From NCBI RefSeq assembly GCF_007989625.1, contig NZ_BJUK01000010.1, positions 40,920 to 104,919 on the forward strand: 64,000 nucleotides of DNA, read 5' to 3'. The DNA is from Bisbaumannia pacifica. Lineage in GTDB: Bacteria > Pseudomonadota > Gammaproteobacteria > Pseudomonadales > Halomonadaceae. Below the pieces are notes generated by a model. That model did not search any database. It was not told the origin of the DNA and was given only the letters and a program-made list of their open reading frames with translations. Shown piece by piece: positions 39,608-49,896 of the stretch. Every line of letters starts with the position of its first letter. Position 1 is the first letter of the stretch. Both the position numbers and the translations under genes were made by a program.

Positions 39608-40504
39608 CTAGGACCTTGTCCGCGGTCCATGGCCGCCACCGGGCGGGGCTAGGCCCCGTCGCTCCAGGGCCGCGGCGACGAACGCCATAAAGGCACGGAT
39701 CCGCGCCACCCGCCGCAGGTCGGGGTGGGTCAGCAGCCAGAGCTCGGTGGCCAGCGCCGGGATGGGCTCGCCGAGCCGGCGCAGGGCGGGCTCGGCATCG
39801 GCCAGGTAGCAGGGCAGCACCGCGCAGCCGAGGCCGTCGCGGGCCGCCGCCAGCATGCCCAGCAGGGTGTCGATGCGGTAGTGGCAGCGATTCGTCAGGC
39901 CGGCATCGGCCAGCCAGGCCGCCAGGTCATCGTAGTCCAGGTGGCGATCCGGCCCGATCCAGTCGGCCTCGGCGGGGTCGTCGCCGGGCCGGCCATAGAT
40001 CGCCTGCTCGATCAGGGCGACCCGGCGGCCCACCAGGTGCTGGGGCGGCGAGGCGGAGGGGCGAAGCGCCACGTCGGCGTCGCGTCGGGCGAGATCGAAG
40101 CGCTGGTTGGAGACGGCGACCTCCAGTTGGATATGCGGATGGGCGCGCCGGAAATCGGCGAAGATCGGCGACAGCAGGCCCATCAGCAGGGTATCGGTGG
40201 TGGTCACCCGCAGGGTGCCGGAGAGCTGCAGGTCGCGTCCTGCCAGGCGCCGCTCGACCTCCTGGATTTCGCCGGCGATGCGTCCGGCCACCTCGGCGAG
40301 CTCGGTCCCGGCCGCCGTGGGGGCGTAGCCGCGCCGGGAGCGCTCGAAGAGGCGCACGCCCAGGCGCGCCTCGATGGCGTTGAGGCGGCGAAACAGGGTG
40401 GCATGGCTGGCATCGAGGCGGCGGGCGGCACCGGCCAGGGAGCCCGCGGCGGCGATGGCCAGGACCACGCGAAGGTCGTCCCAGGGCATTATCTGTTCAT
40501 TCAT
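39608..40504 (-). CDS. LysR family regulator of the divergent quinone reductase
   Basis: This 298-residue protein has the LysR helix-turn-helix (about 7-66) with SLAGAARRLDASHATLFRRL, followed by a typical effector domain (LRVTTTDTLLMGLLSPIFAD, DVALRPSASPP). It is divergent from a flavodoxin-fold quinone reductase across about 100 bases containing a long inverted repeat that overlaps its own start codon. No clear Shine-Dalgarno precedes 40504; an internal ATG at 40489 is the alternative start. Confidence 0.88.
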   Translation of the reverse strand: MNEQIMPWDDLRVVLAIAAAGSLAGAARRLDASHATLFRRLNAIEARLGVRLFERSRRGYAPTAAGTELAEVAGRIAGEIQEVERRLAGRDLQLSGTLRVTTTDTLLMGLLSPIFADFRRAHPHIQLEVAVSNQRFDLARRDADVALRPSASPPQHLVGRRVALIEQAIYGRPGDDPAEADWIGPDRHLDYDDLAAWLADAGLTNRCHYRIDTLLGMLAAARDGLGCAVLPCYLADAEPALRRLGEPIPALATELWLLTHPDLRRVARIRAFMAFVAAALERRGLAPPGGGHGPRTRS

Positions 40505-40552
40505 GCAAGGTTCGTTGTTATCGATAGGGGATGTTATGTCATGGATGAACAG
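40493..40552. promoter_or_regulatory. 13-base inverted repeat spanning the LysR start
   Basis: CTGTTCATTCATG (40493-40505) and CATGGATGAACAG (40540-40552) are complementary at 12 of 13 positions, 34 bases apart. The left arm covers the LysR start codon. DNA looping or two-dimer binding by the LysR protein fits this arrangement. Confidence 0.55.
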
Positions 40553-40608
40553 CCTAGCCTCTGCAGGACCGGCACGACAGGCGTGCCGCCGAGATCGGGA
40601 GCTAGATC

Positions 40609-41358
40609 ATGCGGGTACTTATCGTTTTCTGTCACCCCGAACCCCACTCCTTCAATGGCGCCCTCAAGGCGACGGCGGTGGCGCACCTGGAGGGCCAGGG
40701 GCATGCGGTGGAGGTCTCGGATCTCTATGCCGAGGGCTTCGATCCGCTGGAAGGGCCCGGGCACTACTCACGTCGTGCCGACCCCACGACCTTCTCGGCG
40801 CTGACCGAGCAGCGCCGGGCCCATGAGGCCGGGGAGTTGCCCGCCGAGGTGGCCCGGGAGATCGCACGCCTGGAGCGCGCCGAGCTGATCATTCTGCAGT
40901 TCCCGCTGTGGTGGCATGCCCAGCCGGCCATGCTCAAGGGCTGGTTCGACCGGGTCATGGTCTATGGCGGCCTCTATTCCGGCAGCCGGCGCTACGATCG
41001 CGGCCGGCTCCGCGGCAAGCGGGCCTTCTGCTCGGTGACCACCGGCTCGCCGGCGCCGGCCTTCACCCGCCAGGGCCGCGGTGGCGAGATGGCCAGCCTG
41101 CTCTGGCCCATTCACCGCTCGCTGGCCTACCTGGGCCTGGCGGTGTTGCCGCCCTTCGTGGTCTATGGCGTCCAGGGCGGCGGCCTGCACTACGAGCAGG
41201 AGGCGATATTCCGCGAGCGCCTGGAGGCCGAGAAGGTCGCCTGGCGGGAACGCCTCGACCGGCTCGAGACGCTGTCACCGATTCCCTTCGCCGGCTGGGA
41301 CGACTGGGACGAGCAGGGGATACTGCGCCCCGAGCATCCGCTGGCCTGGCGCCCCTGA
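40609..41358 (+). CDS. NAD(P)H quinone oxidoreductase, flavodoxin-like fold
   Basis: This 249-residue protein begins MRVLIVFCHPEPHSFNGALK (residues 1-20), the FMN/FAD-binding start of the NQO1/KefF family, followed by the mid-region LQFPLWWHAQPAMLKGWFDR (about 96-115, typical flavin and dicoumarol site) and YGGLYSGSRRYDRG. These enzymes reduce quinones by two electrons and protect against redox cyclers. GGGAG precedes the ATG. It is divergent from a LysR gene with a long inverted repeat between them. Confidence 0.92.
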   Translation: MRVLIVFCHPEPHSFNGALKATAVAHLEGQGHAVEVSDLYAEGFDPLEGPGHYSRRADPTTFSALTEQRRAHEAGELPAEVAREIARLERAELIILQFPLWWHAQPAMLKGWFDRVMVYGGLYSGSRRYDRGRLRGKRAFCSVTTGSPAPAFTRQGRGGEMASLLWPIHRSLAYLGLAVLPPFVVYGVQGGGLHYEQEAIFRERLEAEKVAWRERLDRLETLSPIPFAGWDDWDEQGILRPEHPLAWRP

Positions 41359-41389
41359 GCCGGGAGGGGCGTTCCGGTGATGCGCATGA

Positions 41390-42805
41390 CTAGCGGGCCG
41401 GACCCAAGAAACGGGTCTCGCGGTGCTGCCGGATACCGGTATCCTCCCTGGTGCTCAGGTGCAGCTCGATGGGCTGGCTGGGGGCGACCAGTGCCGCGGG
41501 GTCGGCGGTGAGCTCGATGATCCAGGTGGTCGTGGTCTCGGCCGCGACCCATCGCTCGTCGGGCCCCGTCAGGGTCAGGCCCGGTAGGCCGGTGACGCCG
41601 AGCCGATAGGTGTGAGGGCGATCGTCCTGATTGCGCAGGGTCAGGGTGTAGCGGTTGCTGACTCTCCCCTCCCGGGTTAGCTGATAGAGCTGTTGGCGGT
41701 CTCGTTCGACCTCGAGCTCCAGCGGCACCCGTTGGCCGATATAGCCCACCATCAGGCCGATCATGATCATCAGAGCCGCTAGGTAGCCGAGCAGTCGCGG
41801 ACGCAGGATGCGTGTGGTGTGGCCGGCTAGGGCGTGCTCGGTGGTGTAGCGAATCAGCCCGCGGGGAGCGCCGATGCGCGTCATGATGCTATCGCAGGCA
41901 TCGACGCAGGCGGCGCAGCCGATACATTCGTACTGCAAGCCATCGCGGATATCGATACCGGTGGGGCAGACCTGCACGCAGAGCTCGCAGTCGATGCAGT
42001 CGCCGCCGGTGGCCGCATCGCTGGGGCCTTTAACGCGTTGTCGGCCCCGCGGCTCGCCGCGCTGGCGATCGTAGGAGACGATCAGGGTGTCGGCGTCGAA
42101 CATCACCGATTGGAAGCGGGCATAGGGGCACATGTGCAGACAGACTTGCTCGCGCAGCCAGCCGGCATTGAGGTAGGTGAAGAGGGTGAAGAAGCCGATC
42201 CAGAACAGCGCCCATCCGCCGGCACCGAACTGGGCGAGGTCGGTGACCAGTTGACGAATCGGCGTGAAGTAGCCGACGAAGGTCACGCCGGTCGCGGCGG
42301 CGATGCCCAGCCAGGCGCCGTGCTTGGTGGCCTTACGCCACAGGGTGTCGAGGTCCCAGGGCCTCTGGTCGCGACGAATGCGTCGGTGGCGGGGGCCCTC
42401 TAGGCGATGCTCGAACCAGATAAACAGCAGGGTCCAGACGCTCTGGGGGCAGGTATAGCCGCACCAGACTCGGCCGGCGAAGACGGTGATCAGGAACAGG
42501 CCAAAGGCGCAGAGGATCAGCAGCCAGGCCAGCAGGATAAATTCCTGGGGGTAGAAGGTAGCGGTGAAGAGATGAAACTCCCGGGCGGGCAGGTCGAAGA
42601 GGATTAAGGGGCGATCTCCCCAGTTTACCCAGGGTAGGCCGAAGTAGAGCACCATCAACAGCCAGTTGCTGCCTCGCCGCAGGCGCTGGAAGAGCCCATG
42701 GACTTCGCGCACATAGAGGTGGCGGCGCTTGGCGTACATGGCGTGGGAAGTGGGGCTTTCCTCGGTATCGCGGGTGGCATCGTGGATCGGAATGCGTTGC
42801 GTCAT
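41390..42805 (-). CDS. ccoG: Cytochrome cbb3 oxidase accessory protein CcoG
   Basis: This 471-residue membrane protein has CcoG/RdxA features: five or six helices, a CPYARFQSVMFD motif, and two 4Fe-4S motifs, C-x2-C-x2-C-x3-C at residues 270-280 and again at 294-304. An Ig-like C-terminal domain follows (about 390-470). CcoG helps deliver copper for cbb3 oxidase assembly. It is an orphan in this window: no ccoNOPQ or ccoS genes adjoin, and a MocR regulator lies on the other side. The start at 42805 gives the usual length. Confidence 0.93.
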   Translation of the reverse strand: MTQRIPIHDATRDTEESPTSHAMYAKRRHLYVREVHGLFQRLRRGSNWLLMVLYFGLPWVNWGDRPLILFDLPAREFHLFTATFYPQEFILLAWLLILCAFGLFLITVFAGRVWCGYTCPQSVWTLLFIWFEHRLEGPRHRRIRRDQRPWDLDTLWRKATKHGAWLGIAAATGVTFVGYFTPIRQLVTDLAQFGAGGWALFWIGFFTLFTYLNAGWLREQVCLHMCPYARFQSVMFDADTLIVSYDRQRGEPRGRQRVKGPSDAATGGDCIDCELCVQVCPTGIDIRDGLQYECIGCAACVDACDSIMTRIGAPRGLIRYTTEHALAGHTTRILRPRLLGYLAALMIMIGLMVGYIGQRVPLELEVERDRQQLYQLTREGRVSNRYTLTLRNQDDRPHTYRLGVTGLPGLTLTGPDERWVAAETTTTWIIELTADPAALVAPSQPIELHLSTREDTGIRQHRETRFLGPAR

Positions 42806-42973
42806 CAGGGATTCCAGACAATCGAGGACAAGGGAGTGCGGGGGCACCGGGCAGGACAGCCGGGATGTCGCGACTATGCCTAGCATGGCCTGAAAGAAAC
42901 AGGGTCAGGTCTGGAGAAAAAAGCCATATCAGATGGCGTATGCTAAGAGCCTGATGGGCGTGAGGAGGAGCCA

Positions 42974-44395
42974 ATGGCCAAGCGGATCAAGCGTTACGAG
43001 GCCTTCGCCGACCGGGTGGCCGAGCAGATCCGACGCGGTATCCTGGCACCCGGTGAGCGGGTGCCCTCGGTACGTCAGGCCAGTCGCAGCCAGGGTGTCA
43101 GTGCCTCCACGGTATTTCGTGCCTACTACCTGTTGGAGGATCGCGGCCTGATCGAAGCGCGCGCCAGGTCGGGCTATTTCGTTCGCGAGCGGGCGCGGCG
43201 GCTGCTGGAGGAGCCGACCCCTGGTCCGCGGGGTGGCATGGGCGCCGAGGTGGCGGTCAGCGAGCTGGTGTTTTCGGTGCTCGCCTCTCTGCAGGATAGC
43301 GATACCGTGCCCTTCGGCTCGGCATTCCCGGATCCCGCGCTCTTTCCTCTGGCGCGGTTGGCGCGCAGCATGAGTCGGGGGCTTCGGGAGCGCCCCGAGG
43401 CGGCGGTGATCGGCGACATGACCGCTGGGCATGACGCGCTGCGTCGACAGATCTTGCAGCGCTATGCCCTGGCCGGCGTGTCCCTTCTCCCCGATGAACT
43501 GGTGATCACCAACGGTGCCATGGAGGGGCTGAATCTCGCCCTGCAGAGCGTGACCCGTCCCGGTGACCTGGTGGCCATCGAGTCGCCGGCCTTCTATGCC
43601 AGCTTGCAGGTGCTCGAGCGCCTGGGGCTCAAGGCGGTGGAGATTCCCGTGCATCCTCGTCATGGCATTGACCTGGCGATCCTCGCCGAGCGCCTGGCCG
43701 GCTTGCCCATCAAGGCGTGCTGGCTGATGAGCCACCTGCAAAATCCCCTGGGCGCCAGCCTGAGCGACGCGCATAAGGCGGAACTCTATCGCCTGCTGGA
43801 GCGATATGAAGTGCCCCTGCTGGAGGATGACGCCTATGCCGAGCTGCACTTCGACACCCGACCGCCGCGCCCGGTAAAGGCCTTTGATCGTGCGGGACTG
43901 GTGATGCACTGCGGCTCTTTCTCCAAATGCCTGGCGCCGGGTTACCGCATCGGCTGGGTGGCCGGCGGACGCTGGGCAGAGGAGATCGCACGCTGCCGCC
44001 TGATGACCACCATTTCGCCGTCGCTGCCGGCTCAGTGGGCCATCGCCGATTACCTACAACATGGCGGCTTCGATCGCCACCTGCGGCGCCTGCGGCATGC
44101 GCTGGAGAGTCAACAGCGTGCCATGCTGGCGGCCGCTGACCGCTACTTCCCCAGTGGCACCCGCGTCTCGCGCCCCACCGGCGGCTACTTCCTGTGGTGC
44201 GAGTTCCCCGGGCGGGTCGATGCCCTGCGGTTGATGAAGCAGGCCCTGGCGGAAGGCATCAGCCTGGCGCCGGGGCCGATTTTCTCCGCTTCCCGGGGCT
44301 TTCGCCACTGCGTCCGGCTGAGTTACGGCCACTCCTGGAGCCCGCGCAGCGAGGCGGCCATGCGGCGCCTCGGCGAGTTACTCGACGCCTTCTGA
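42974..44395 (+). CDS. MocR family regulator, PLP aminotransferase-like
   Basis: This 473-residue GntR-PLP fusion has a winged helix (about 8-75, ERVPSVRQASRSQGVSASTV) and a fold-type-I aminotransferase-like domain (about 105-470) with Lys318 in CGSFSKCLAPGYRIGW as the PLP Schiff-base position and a complete C-terminal GFRHCVRLSYGHSWSP ending. The earlier MocR at 24280 lacks such a normal tail. GAGGAG lies 8 bases before the ATG. It is divergent from ccoG, which may or may not be its target; MocR proteins commonly regulate amino-acid or vitamin B6 genes. Confidence 0.9.
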   Translation: MAKRIKRYEAFADRVAEQIRRGILAPGERVPSVRQASRSQGVSASTVFRAYYLLEDRGLIEARARSGYFVRERARRLLEEPTPGPRGGMGAEVAVSELVFSVLASLQDSDTVPFGSAFPDPALFPLARLARSMSRGLRERPEAAVIGDMTAGHDALRRQILQRYALAGVSLLPDELVITNGAMEGLNLALQSVTRPGDLVAIESPAFYASLQVLERLGLKAVEIPVHPRHGIDLAILAERLAGLPIKACWLMSHLQNPLGASLSDAHKAELYRLLERYEVPLLEDDAYAELHFDTRPPRPVKAFDRAGLVMHCGSFSKCLAPGYRIGWVAGGRWAEEIARCRLMTTISPSLPAQWAIADYLQHGGFDRHLRRLRHALESQQRAMLAAADRYFPSGTRVSRPTGGYFLWCEFPGRVDALRLMKQALAEGISLAPGPIFSASRGFRHCVRLSYGHSWSPRSEAAMRRLGELLDAF

Positions 44396-44415
44396 TCCCG
44401 TTTCGGTAGCGCGGC

Positions 44416-44444
44416 TGTCGAAACCGCATTGCCCCGCCCGATAC
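44416..44444 (+). promoter_or_regulatory. ECF42-type autoregulated promoter
   Basis: TGTCGA (44416-44421) and CGATAC (44439-44444) are separated by exactly 17 bases, 55 bases before the DGPF gene. The spacing and -35 match what I recall of the ECF42 consensus (TGTCGA, then a CG(A/T)C-like -10), and the same pattern recurs at 34486 upstream of a VOC gene. Confidence 0.6.
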
Positions 44445-44499
44445 AGGGCAGGGCCCGTCGGGGCCGACTACCCTTGCTGAGTGGGCGGGAGAGACGATC

Positions 44500-44859
44500 A
44501 TGCAATATATGCTGATGTGCTGTGTCGACGAGGCGCTATGGCAGGCCCTGCCGGAGGCGGAACGGGAGGCTGTCATGGCGGACTATCATGGGTTGCTCCA
44601 GGCGTGGGTGACCGACCATCACTATCGCGGCGGGGCCCGGCTGCAGTCGGCGGCCACCGCCACCACCCTGCGCGAGGCCGACGGCCGGCTGGTGCTGCAT
44701 GATGGTCCCTTCGCCGAGAGCCGCGAGCAGTTGGGCGGCTTCCATGTGCTGGAGTGTGGCGACCTGGACGAGGCCCTGGGGCAGGCCCGGCGGCTGCCCA
44801 CGCTACGGGTCGGGGGCGTGGTGGAAGTGCGGCCGGTGGATCCGGCCTATCGCCTGTGA
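44500..44859 (+). CDS. YCII/DGPF domain protein, ECF42 partner
   Basis: This 119-residue protein is the DGPF-domain (YCII-related) partner that accompanies ECF42 sigma factors. It begins [20 protein letters not shown] (residues 1-20) and carries the diagnostic DGPF in [20 protein letters not shown] (about 65-84), then VEVRPVDP at the end. DGPF proteins are thought to be output genes of the sigma factor rather than anti-sigma factors. Its stop overlaps an in-frame GTG of the sigma gene, or lies 11 bases before the ATG. It is the first gene behind the ECF42 promoter. Confidence 0.88.
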   Translation: MQYMLMCCVDEALWQALPEAEREAVMADYHGLLQAWVTDHHYRGGARLQSAATATTLREADGRLVLHDGPFAESREQLGGFHVLECGDLDEALGQARRLPTLRVGGVVEVRPVDPAYRL

Positions 44860-44870
44860 GCGGCGCGACC

Positions 44871-46076
44871 ATGGACCTGGCGGCCCTCTATCGGCGCGAC
44901 TACGGACGCCTGCTGGCGGCCTTGATCGGCCGCTTCGGCGACTTCGCCCTGGCCGAGGATGCCCTGCAGGCGGCCTTCGAGGCGGCCATGCAGCAGTGGC
45001 CCGAGGAGGGCGTGCCGGCCAACCCGGCGGCCTGGCTCTCCGCCACCGCCCGTCACAAGGCGATCGACCAGTTGCGTCATCGCCAGCTGGGGGAGCGCAA
45101 GCAGGATCAACTGGCGTGGCATCTTCATCTGCAGCAGTCGGCGCCGAGTCCCGACGACCCCGAGCCCCTGGACAGCCTGCGGCTGATTTTCACCTGCTGC
45201 CACCCGGCCCTGAATCGGGCCGCCCAGGTGGCCCTTACCCTGCGTACCCTGGGCGGCCTGACCACCGAGGAGATCGCCCGGGCCTTTATGCTGCCGGTGC
45301 CGACCCTGGCCCAGCGGCTGGTGCGCGCCAAGGCCAAGATCCGCGACGCCGGCATTCCCTTCGAGGTGCCCGAGACGGTGGCCCTGGACGAGCGGCTGGA
45401 GGCGGTGCTGGCGGTGATCTACCTGATCTTCAATGAGGGTTATGCCGCCAGCGGCGGTGAGCGGCTGGTGCGCGAGTCCCTGTGCCGTGAGGCGATCCGC
45501 CTGGGGCGGATGCTGGTCGGGCTGCTGCCCGCCCAGGGCGAGGCGCGAGGCCTGCTGGGCCTGATGCTGCTGCACGATGCGCGCCGCGAGACTCGCACCG
45601 ATGCGCGGGGCGATCTCGTGCTGCTGGAGGATCAGGACCGCTCGCGCTGGAATCGCGAGGCGATCGAAGAGGGCGTCGCCCAGGCGACCCTGGCGCTGCG
45701 TCAGGCCCCGGGGCCCTATGCCCTGCAGGCGAATATCGCCGCCCTGCATGCCCAGGCCGCCTCGGCGGCCGACACCGACTGGCGCCGCATCGTCGCCCTC
45801 TATGAATTGCTCTACCGTCTGCAGCCGAGTCCGGTGGTGGGCCTCAACCGCGCCGTGGCGGTGGCCATGGACGGAGGGCCCGAGCGCGGGCTGGCGCTGC
45901 TCGACGACATTCATCTGCCCGGTTACCACCTGCTGCCGGCGGCCCGGGCCGATCTGCTGCGGCGCCTGGGGCGCCATGCCGAGGCCGCCGATCACTATCG
46001 CCTGGCCCTGGCCCTGGTCAAGCAGGCTCCCGAGCGGCGCTTCCTGGAGCGGCGGCTGGCCGAGGTGGGGGGTTAG
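44871..46076 (+). CDS. ECF42 group sigma factor (SigI-like, with C-terminal extension)
   Basis: This protein of about 401 residues has sigma region 2 ([31 protein letters not shown], split across helices, about 10-45) and region 4 (about 105-165, [29 protein letters not shown]). A 230-residue C-terminal TPR-like extension follows ([28 protein letters not shown]). ECF42 sigma factors carry such extensions, pair with DGPF genes, and lack a classical anti-sigma factor. The start may instead be the GTG at 44856 that overlaps the DGPF stop (GTGA). It recognises TGTCGA/CGA promoters, by inference. Confidence 0.9.
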   Translation: MDLAALYRRDYGRLLAALIGRFGDFALAEDALQAAFEAAMQQWPEEGVPANPAAWLSATARHKAIDQLRHRQLGERKQDQLAWHLHLQQSAPSPDDPEPLDSLRLIFTCCHPALNRAAQVALTLRTLGGLTTEEIARAFMLPVPTLAQRLVRAKAKIRDAGIPFEVPETVALDERLEAVLAVIYLIFNEGYAASGGERLVRESLCREAIRLGRMLVGLLPAQGEARGLLGLMLLHDARRETRTDARGDLVLLEDQDRSRWNREAIEEGVAQATLALRQAPGPYALQANIAALHAQAASAADTDWRRIVALYELLYRLQPSPVVGLNRAVAVAMDGGPERGLALLDDIHLPGYHLLPAARADLLRRLGRHAEAADHYRLALALVKQAPERRFLERRLAEVGG

Positions 46077-46222
46077 GGCCGGGGACGGCGTGGCTGGGGG
46101 CGCGGCGGCTGGATGCGTACCGTCTGGCGTGCCGAACGCCGTTGGTGACTATGGGCGTGAGCGACCATGGCGAGAATGCCGGCCGCGGCTAATCCAATCG
46201 CGAAATACTCTAGGGGTGCCAT
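46073..46222 (-). CDS. Small membrane protein of 49 residues
   Basis: A 49-codon frame starts at 46222 behind AAGGAG, and its stop overlaps the sigma-factor stop by 3 bases in convergent orientation. The protein is one membrane helix ([18 protein letters not shown]) followed by a basic Arg/Pro-rich tail ([19 protein letters not shown]). It is too short for usual ORF cut-offs. I do not recognise the family. The strong ribosome site supports expression. Confidence 0.55.
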   Translation of the reverse strand: MAPLEYFAIGLAAAGILAMVAHAHSHQRRSARQTVRIQPPRPQPRRPRP

Positions 46223-46373
46223 GAGCGTCTCCTTCCTGAGTTGGGGCCCTGGGTGGCGCCCGAAGGGCAATGGCGTCAGCGCTCGGCGATGACGACCCTT
46301 TCTCTGACAGCGTAGCCGCGAGGAGGTGCCCCTGACGAGGCTTCCGTGAACGGGCCTTGGACGGTGGCAATAG

Positions 46374-46418
46374 TTGCGAACCTCGAGCAAGCGTAAGATA
46401 CTGTATTCATGTACAGCA
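46374..46418 (+). promoter_or_regulatory. SOS promoter with LexA box for umuDC
   Basis: A CTGT-N8-ACAG LexA box (46401-46416, ATTCATGT in the middle) lies 20 bases upstream of the umuD start. TTGCGA at 46374-46379 is a fair -35, and the -10 (GATACT or TACTGT, 46397-46404) overlaps the LexA box, so LexA binding would block RNA polymerase directly. Confidence 0.85.
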
Positions 46419-46436
46419 AAATTACCGGGAGGCGCC

Positions 46437-46874
46437 ATGTCTCTGTCCATGCCTCGGCGTGCTCGCCCCGAGTCCAGTGTGCCGCCGCTGCCCCTACTGG
46501 GCTGCCGAGTACGAGCCGGTTTCCCGAGCCCCGCCGATGATCACCTCGATACCGAACTCGACCTGCATGCCCATGTGGTAAAGCGCCCCAGTGCCACTTA
46601 TTTCGTCCGCGCCGAGGGGGACTCCATGCGAGGCGACGGCATTCATCATGGTGACCTACTGGTGGTGGACCGTAGCCTCGAGCCGCGCCCCGGCCGGGTG
46701 GTGATCGTCGCTTTGGAGGGGGAGCTCACCGTCAAGCGGCTGGAGCAGCGGGAGACAGGGCCTTGCCTGGTGGCCAGCCACCCCGGCTTTCCGCCGATTC
46801 CCCTGGCCGGGCGCGATTGCCGGGTCTGGGGCGTGGTAACGCATGTAGTGCATGCCCTGCCCGGCGCTCGGTGA
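46437..46874 (+). CDS. umuD: UmuD-type translesion protease
   Basis: This 145-residue protein is UmuD: a short N-terminal arm, the cleavage site Ala27-Gly28 in RAGFPSPADD, then the LexA/S24 catalytic core with Ser63 (EGDSMRGDG) and Lys100 (ELTVKRL). RecA filaments stimulate self-cleavage to UmuD', which joins UmuC in DNA polymerase V. The start at 46437 has GGGAGGC 6 bases upstream. It is expressed from the LexA-controlled promoter and followed 54 bases later by umuC. Confidence 0.95.
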   Translation: MSLSMPRRARPESSVPPLPLLGCRVRAGFPSPADDHLDTELDLHAHVVKRPSATYFVRAEGDSMRGDGIHHGDLLVVDRSLEPRPGRVVIVALEGELTVKRLEQRETGPCLVASHPGFPPIPLAGRDCRVWGVVTHVVHALPGAR

Positions 46875-46928
46875 TGGGTACCCGGAAGCGCATCGTCAGC
46901 CAGTGTGGATGTGGTAAGGAGGTCGTCG

Positions 46929-48188
46929 ATGATCGCCCTCGTGGACTGCAATAACTTCTATGTCAGTTGCGAGCGGGTCTTCGCTCCCGCTCTGGAGGGG
47001 CGTCCGGTGGGGGTGCTCTCCAACAATGACGGCTGCGTGGTGGCTCGTTCCGAAGAGCTCAAGGCGCTGGGTATCGCCATGGGCGCGCCGGTACATTTGA
47101 TCCCGCCGGCGCTGCGCCGCCAGTGCACGCTGCTCTCCAGCAACTACGCCCTCTATGGCGATATGTCTCGGCGGGTCAACGAGGTACTGGAGAGCCTGGC
47201 ACCGGCGGTGGAACCCTACTCCATCGACGAGAGCTTCCTCGACCTGAGTGGCTTCGGCCCACTGGAGGCCGAGGCCCTGGCCCGAGAGATCCGCGAGCGG
47301 GTACGACGCGAGACCGGCATTCCGGTAAGCGTCGGGCTGGCGCCGACCCGGGTATTGGCCAAGCTCGCCAATCGGCTGGCCAAGCACGGCGGCGGCGTTC
47401 GTTATCTGGCCGCTCAGGCACCGGTCACCCGAGCCCTGCTGGAAGCGCTGCCAGTGGCCGAGTTATGGGGCGTGGCCCGGCGCAGCGCCGAACGCCTGAC
47501 CGTCCTGGGGATCGACAACGCCTGGTCCCTGCGACAGGCCGAGCCAACACGGATTCGCCGAGCTCTGTCGGTGGTGATGGAGCGTATCGTCTGGGAACTG
47601 CGCGGCCATGGGGCCATCGTGATGGATGACCTGGACGCGCCCCGTCGGCACCTGCTGGTCTCACGCTCCCTGGGGCGCCCCACTGCGGCGGCCCATGAGC
47701 TTCATGAGGCGCTACGCCAGCACGTGGCCCGGGCCGGCGAGAAGCTGCGACGCCAGGGCAGCCTGGCCCAGGCCGTCCGGGTCGTCCTGCGTACCGCCCC
47801 CTTCCAGGTGGGGCGCGGCGCCTACCACAGTGCCGCCCTGGTGACCCTGCCGACACCCAGCGATGACACCCGCGAGCTGCTTCGGGCCGCCCGGCAGGCC
47901 CTGGCGGCCGTCTATCGGGAGGGCTATCGCTACCAGAAGTGCGGAGTGATGCTGATGGGGTTGGCGGAGGCCGGTGCGCCTCAGGAGCGGCTGCTGGCGG
48001 AGGAGAGCGCCGAGACGGTGCGGCGTCGCCGGCTGATGGCGACCCTCGACCGGGTCAATCGGGAACTGGGCCGCGATACGGTGCGCCTGGGCCTGCCGCG
48101 CCACGATAGCGGCTGGGCGTTGCGCTGTGCCAATCGCAGCGACCGCTACACCACCCGCTGGGACGAGCTGCTCAGGGTACATGCCTGA
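46929..48188 (+). CDS. umuC: UmuC, DNA polymerase V catalytic subunit
   Basis: This 419-residue Y-family polymerase has catalytic Asp6 ([15 protein letters not shown]), Asp100 and Glu101 ([11 protein letters not shown]), the [12 protein letters not shown] loop, thumb helices around [19 protein letters not shown] and a little-finger domain after about 230. An AAGGAGGT site precedes the ATG. No clear beta-clamp peptide (QLxLF type) is visible at the C-terminus. It forms the SOS operon with umuD. Its stop lies 6 bases from the 3' end of a tRNA gene on the other strand. Confidence 0.95.
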   Translation: MIALVDCNNFYVSCERVFAPALEGRPVGVLSNNDGCVVARSEELKALGIAMGAPVHLIPPALRRQCTLLSSNYALYGDMSRRVNEVLESLAPAVEPYSIDESFLDLSGFGPLEAEALAREIRERVRRETGIPVSVGLAPTRVLAKLANRLAKHGGGVRYLAAQAPVTRALLEALPVAELWGVARRSAERLTVLGIDNAWSLRQAEPTRIRRALSVVMERIVWELRGHGAIVMDDLDAPRRHLLVSRSLGRPTAAAHELHEALRQHVARAGEKLRRQGSLAQAVRVVLRTAPFQVGRGAYHSAALVTLPTPSDDTRELLRAARQALAAVYREGYRYQKCGVMLMGLAEAGAPQERLLAEESAETVRRRRLMATLDRVNRELGRDTVRLGLPRHDSGWALRCANRSDRYTTRWDELLRVHA

Positions 48189-48194
48189 GCGCGC

Positions 48195-49738
<1,544 letters not shown>

Positions 49739-49896
49739 GTCACTGGTCCTTCAGTGCACCCGGGGAGGCTCCGGCATCTCCCGAACCGAGGGGATACGCG
49801 GACAAGGCTTATATCTAATTTTAATACAGTAGAATATGTAACTTTTACCGAGTCAGCGATGAGTCTACGTAGTGTCCCTTCGGTGGGAGGTTGCCC

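Noticed and set aside
49801..49850. AT-rich stretch before the GGDEF/EAL gene as a second LexA box
   Set aside because: ATACAG is present but no CTGT half lies at the required 8-base spacing.
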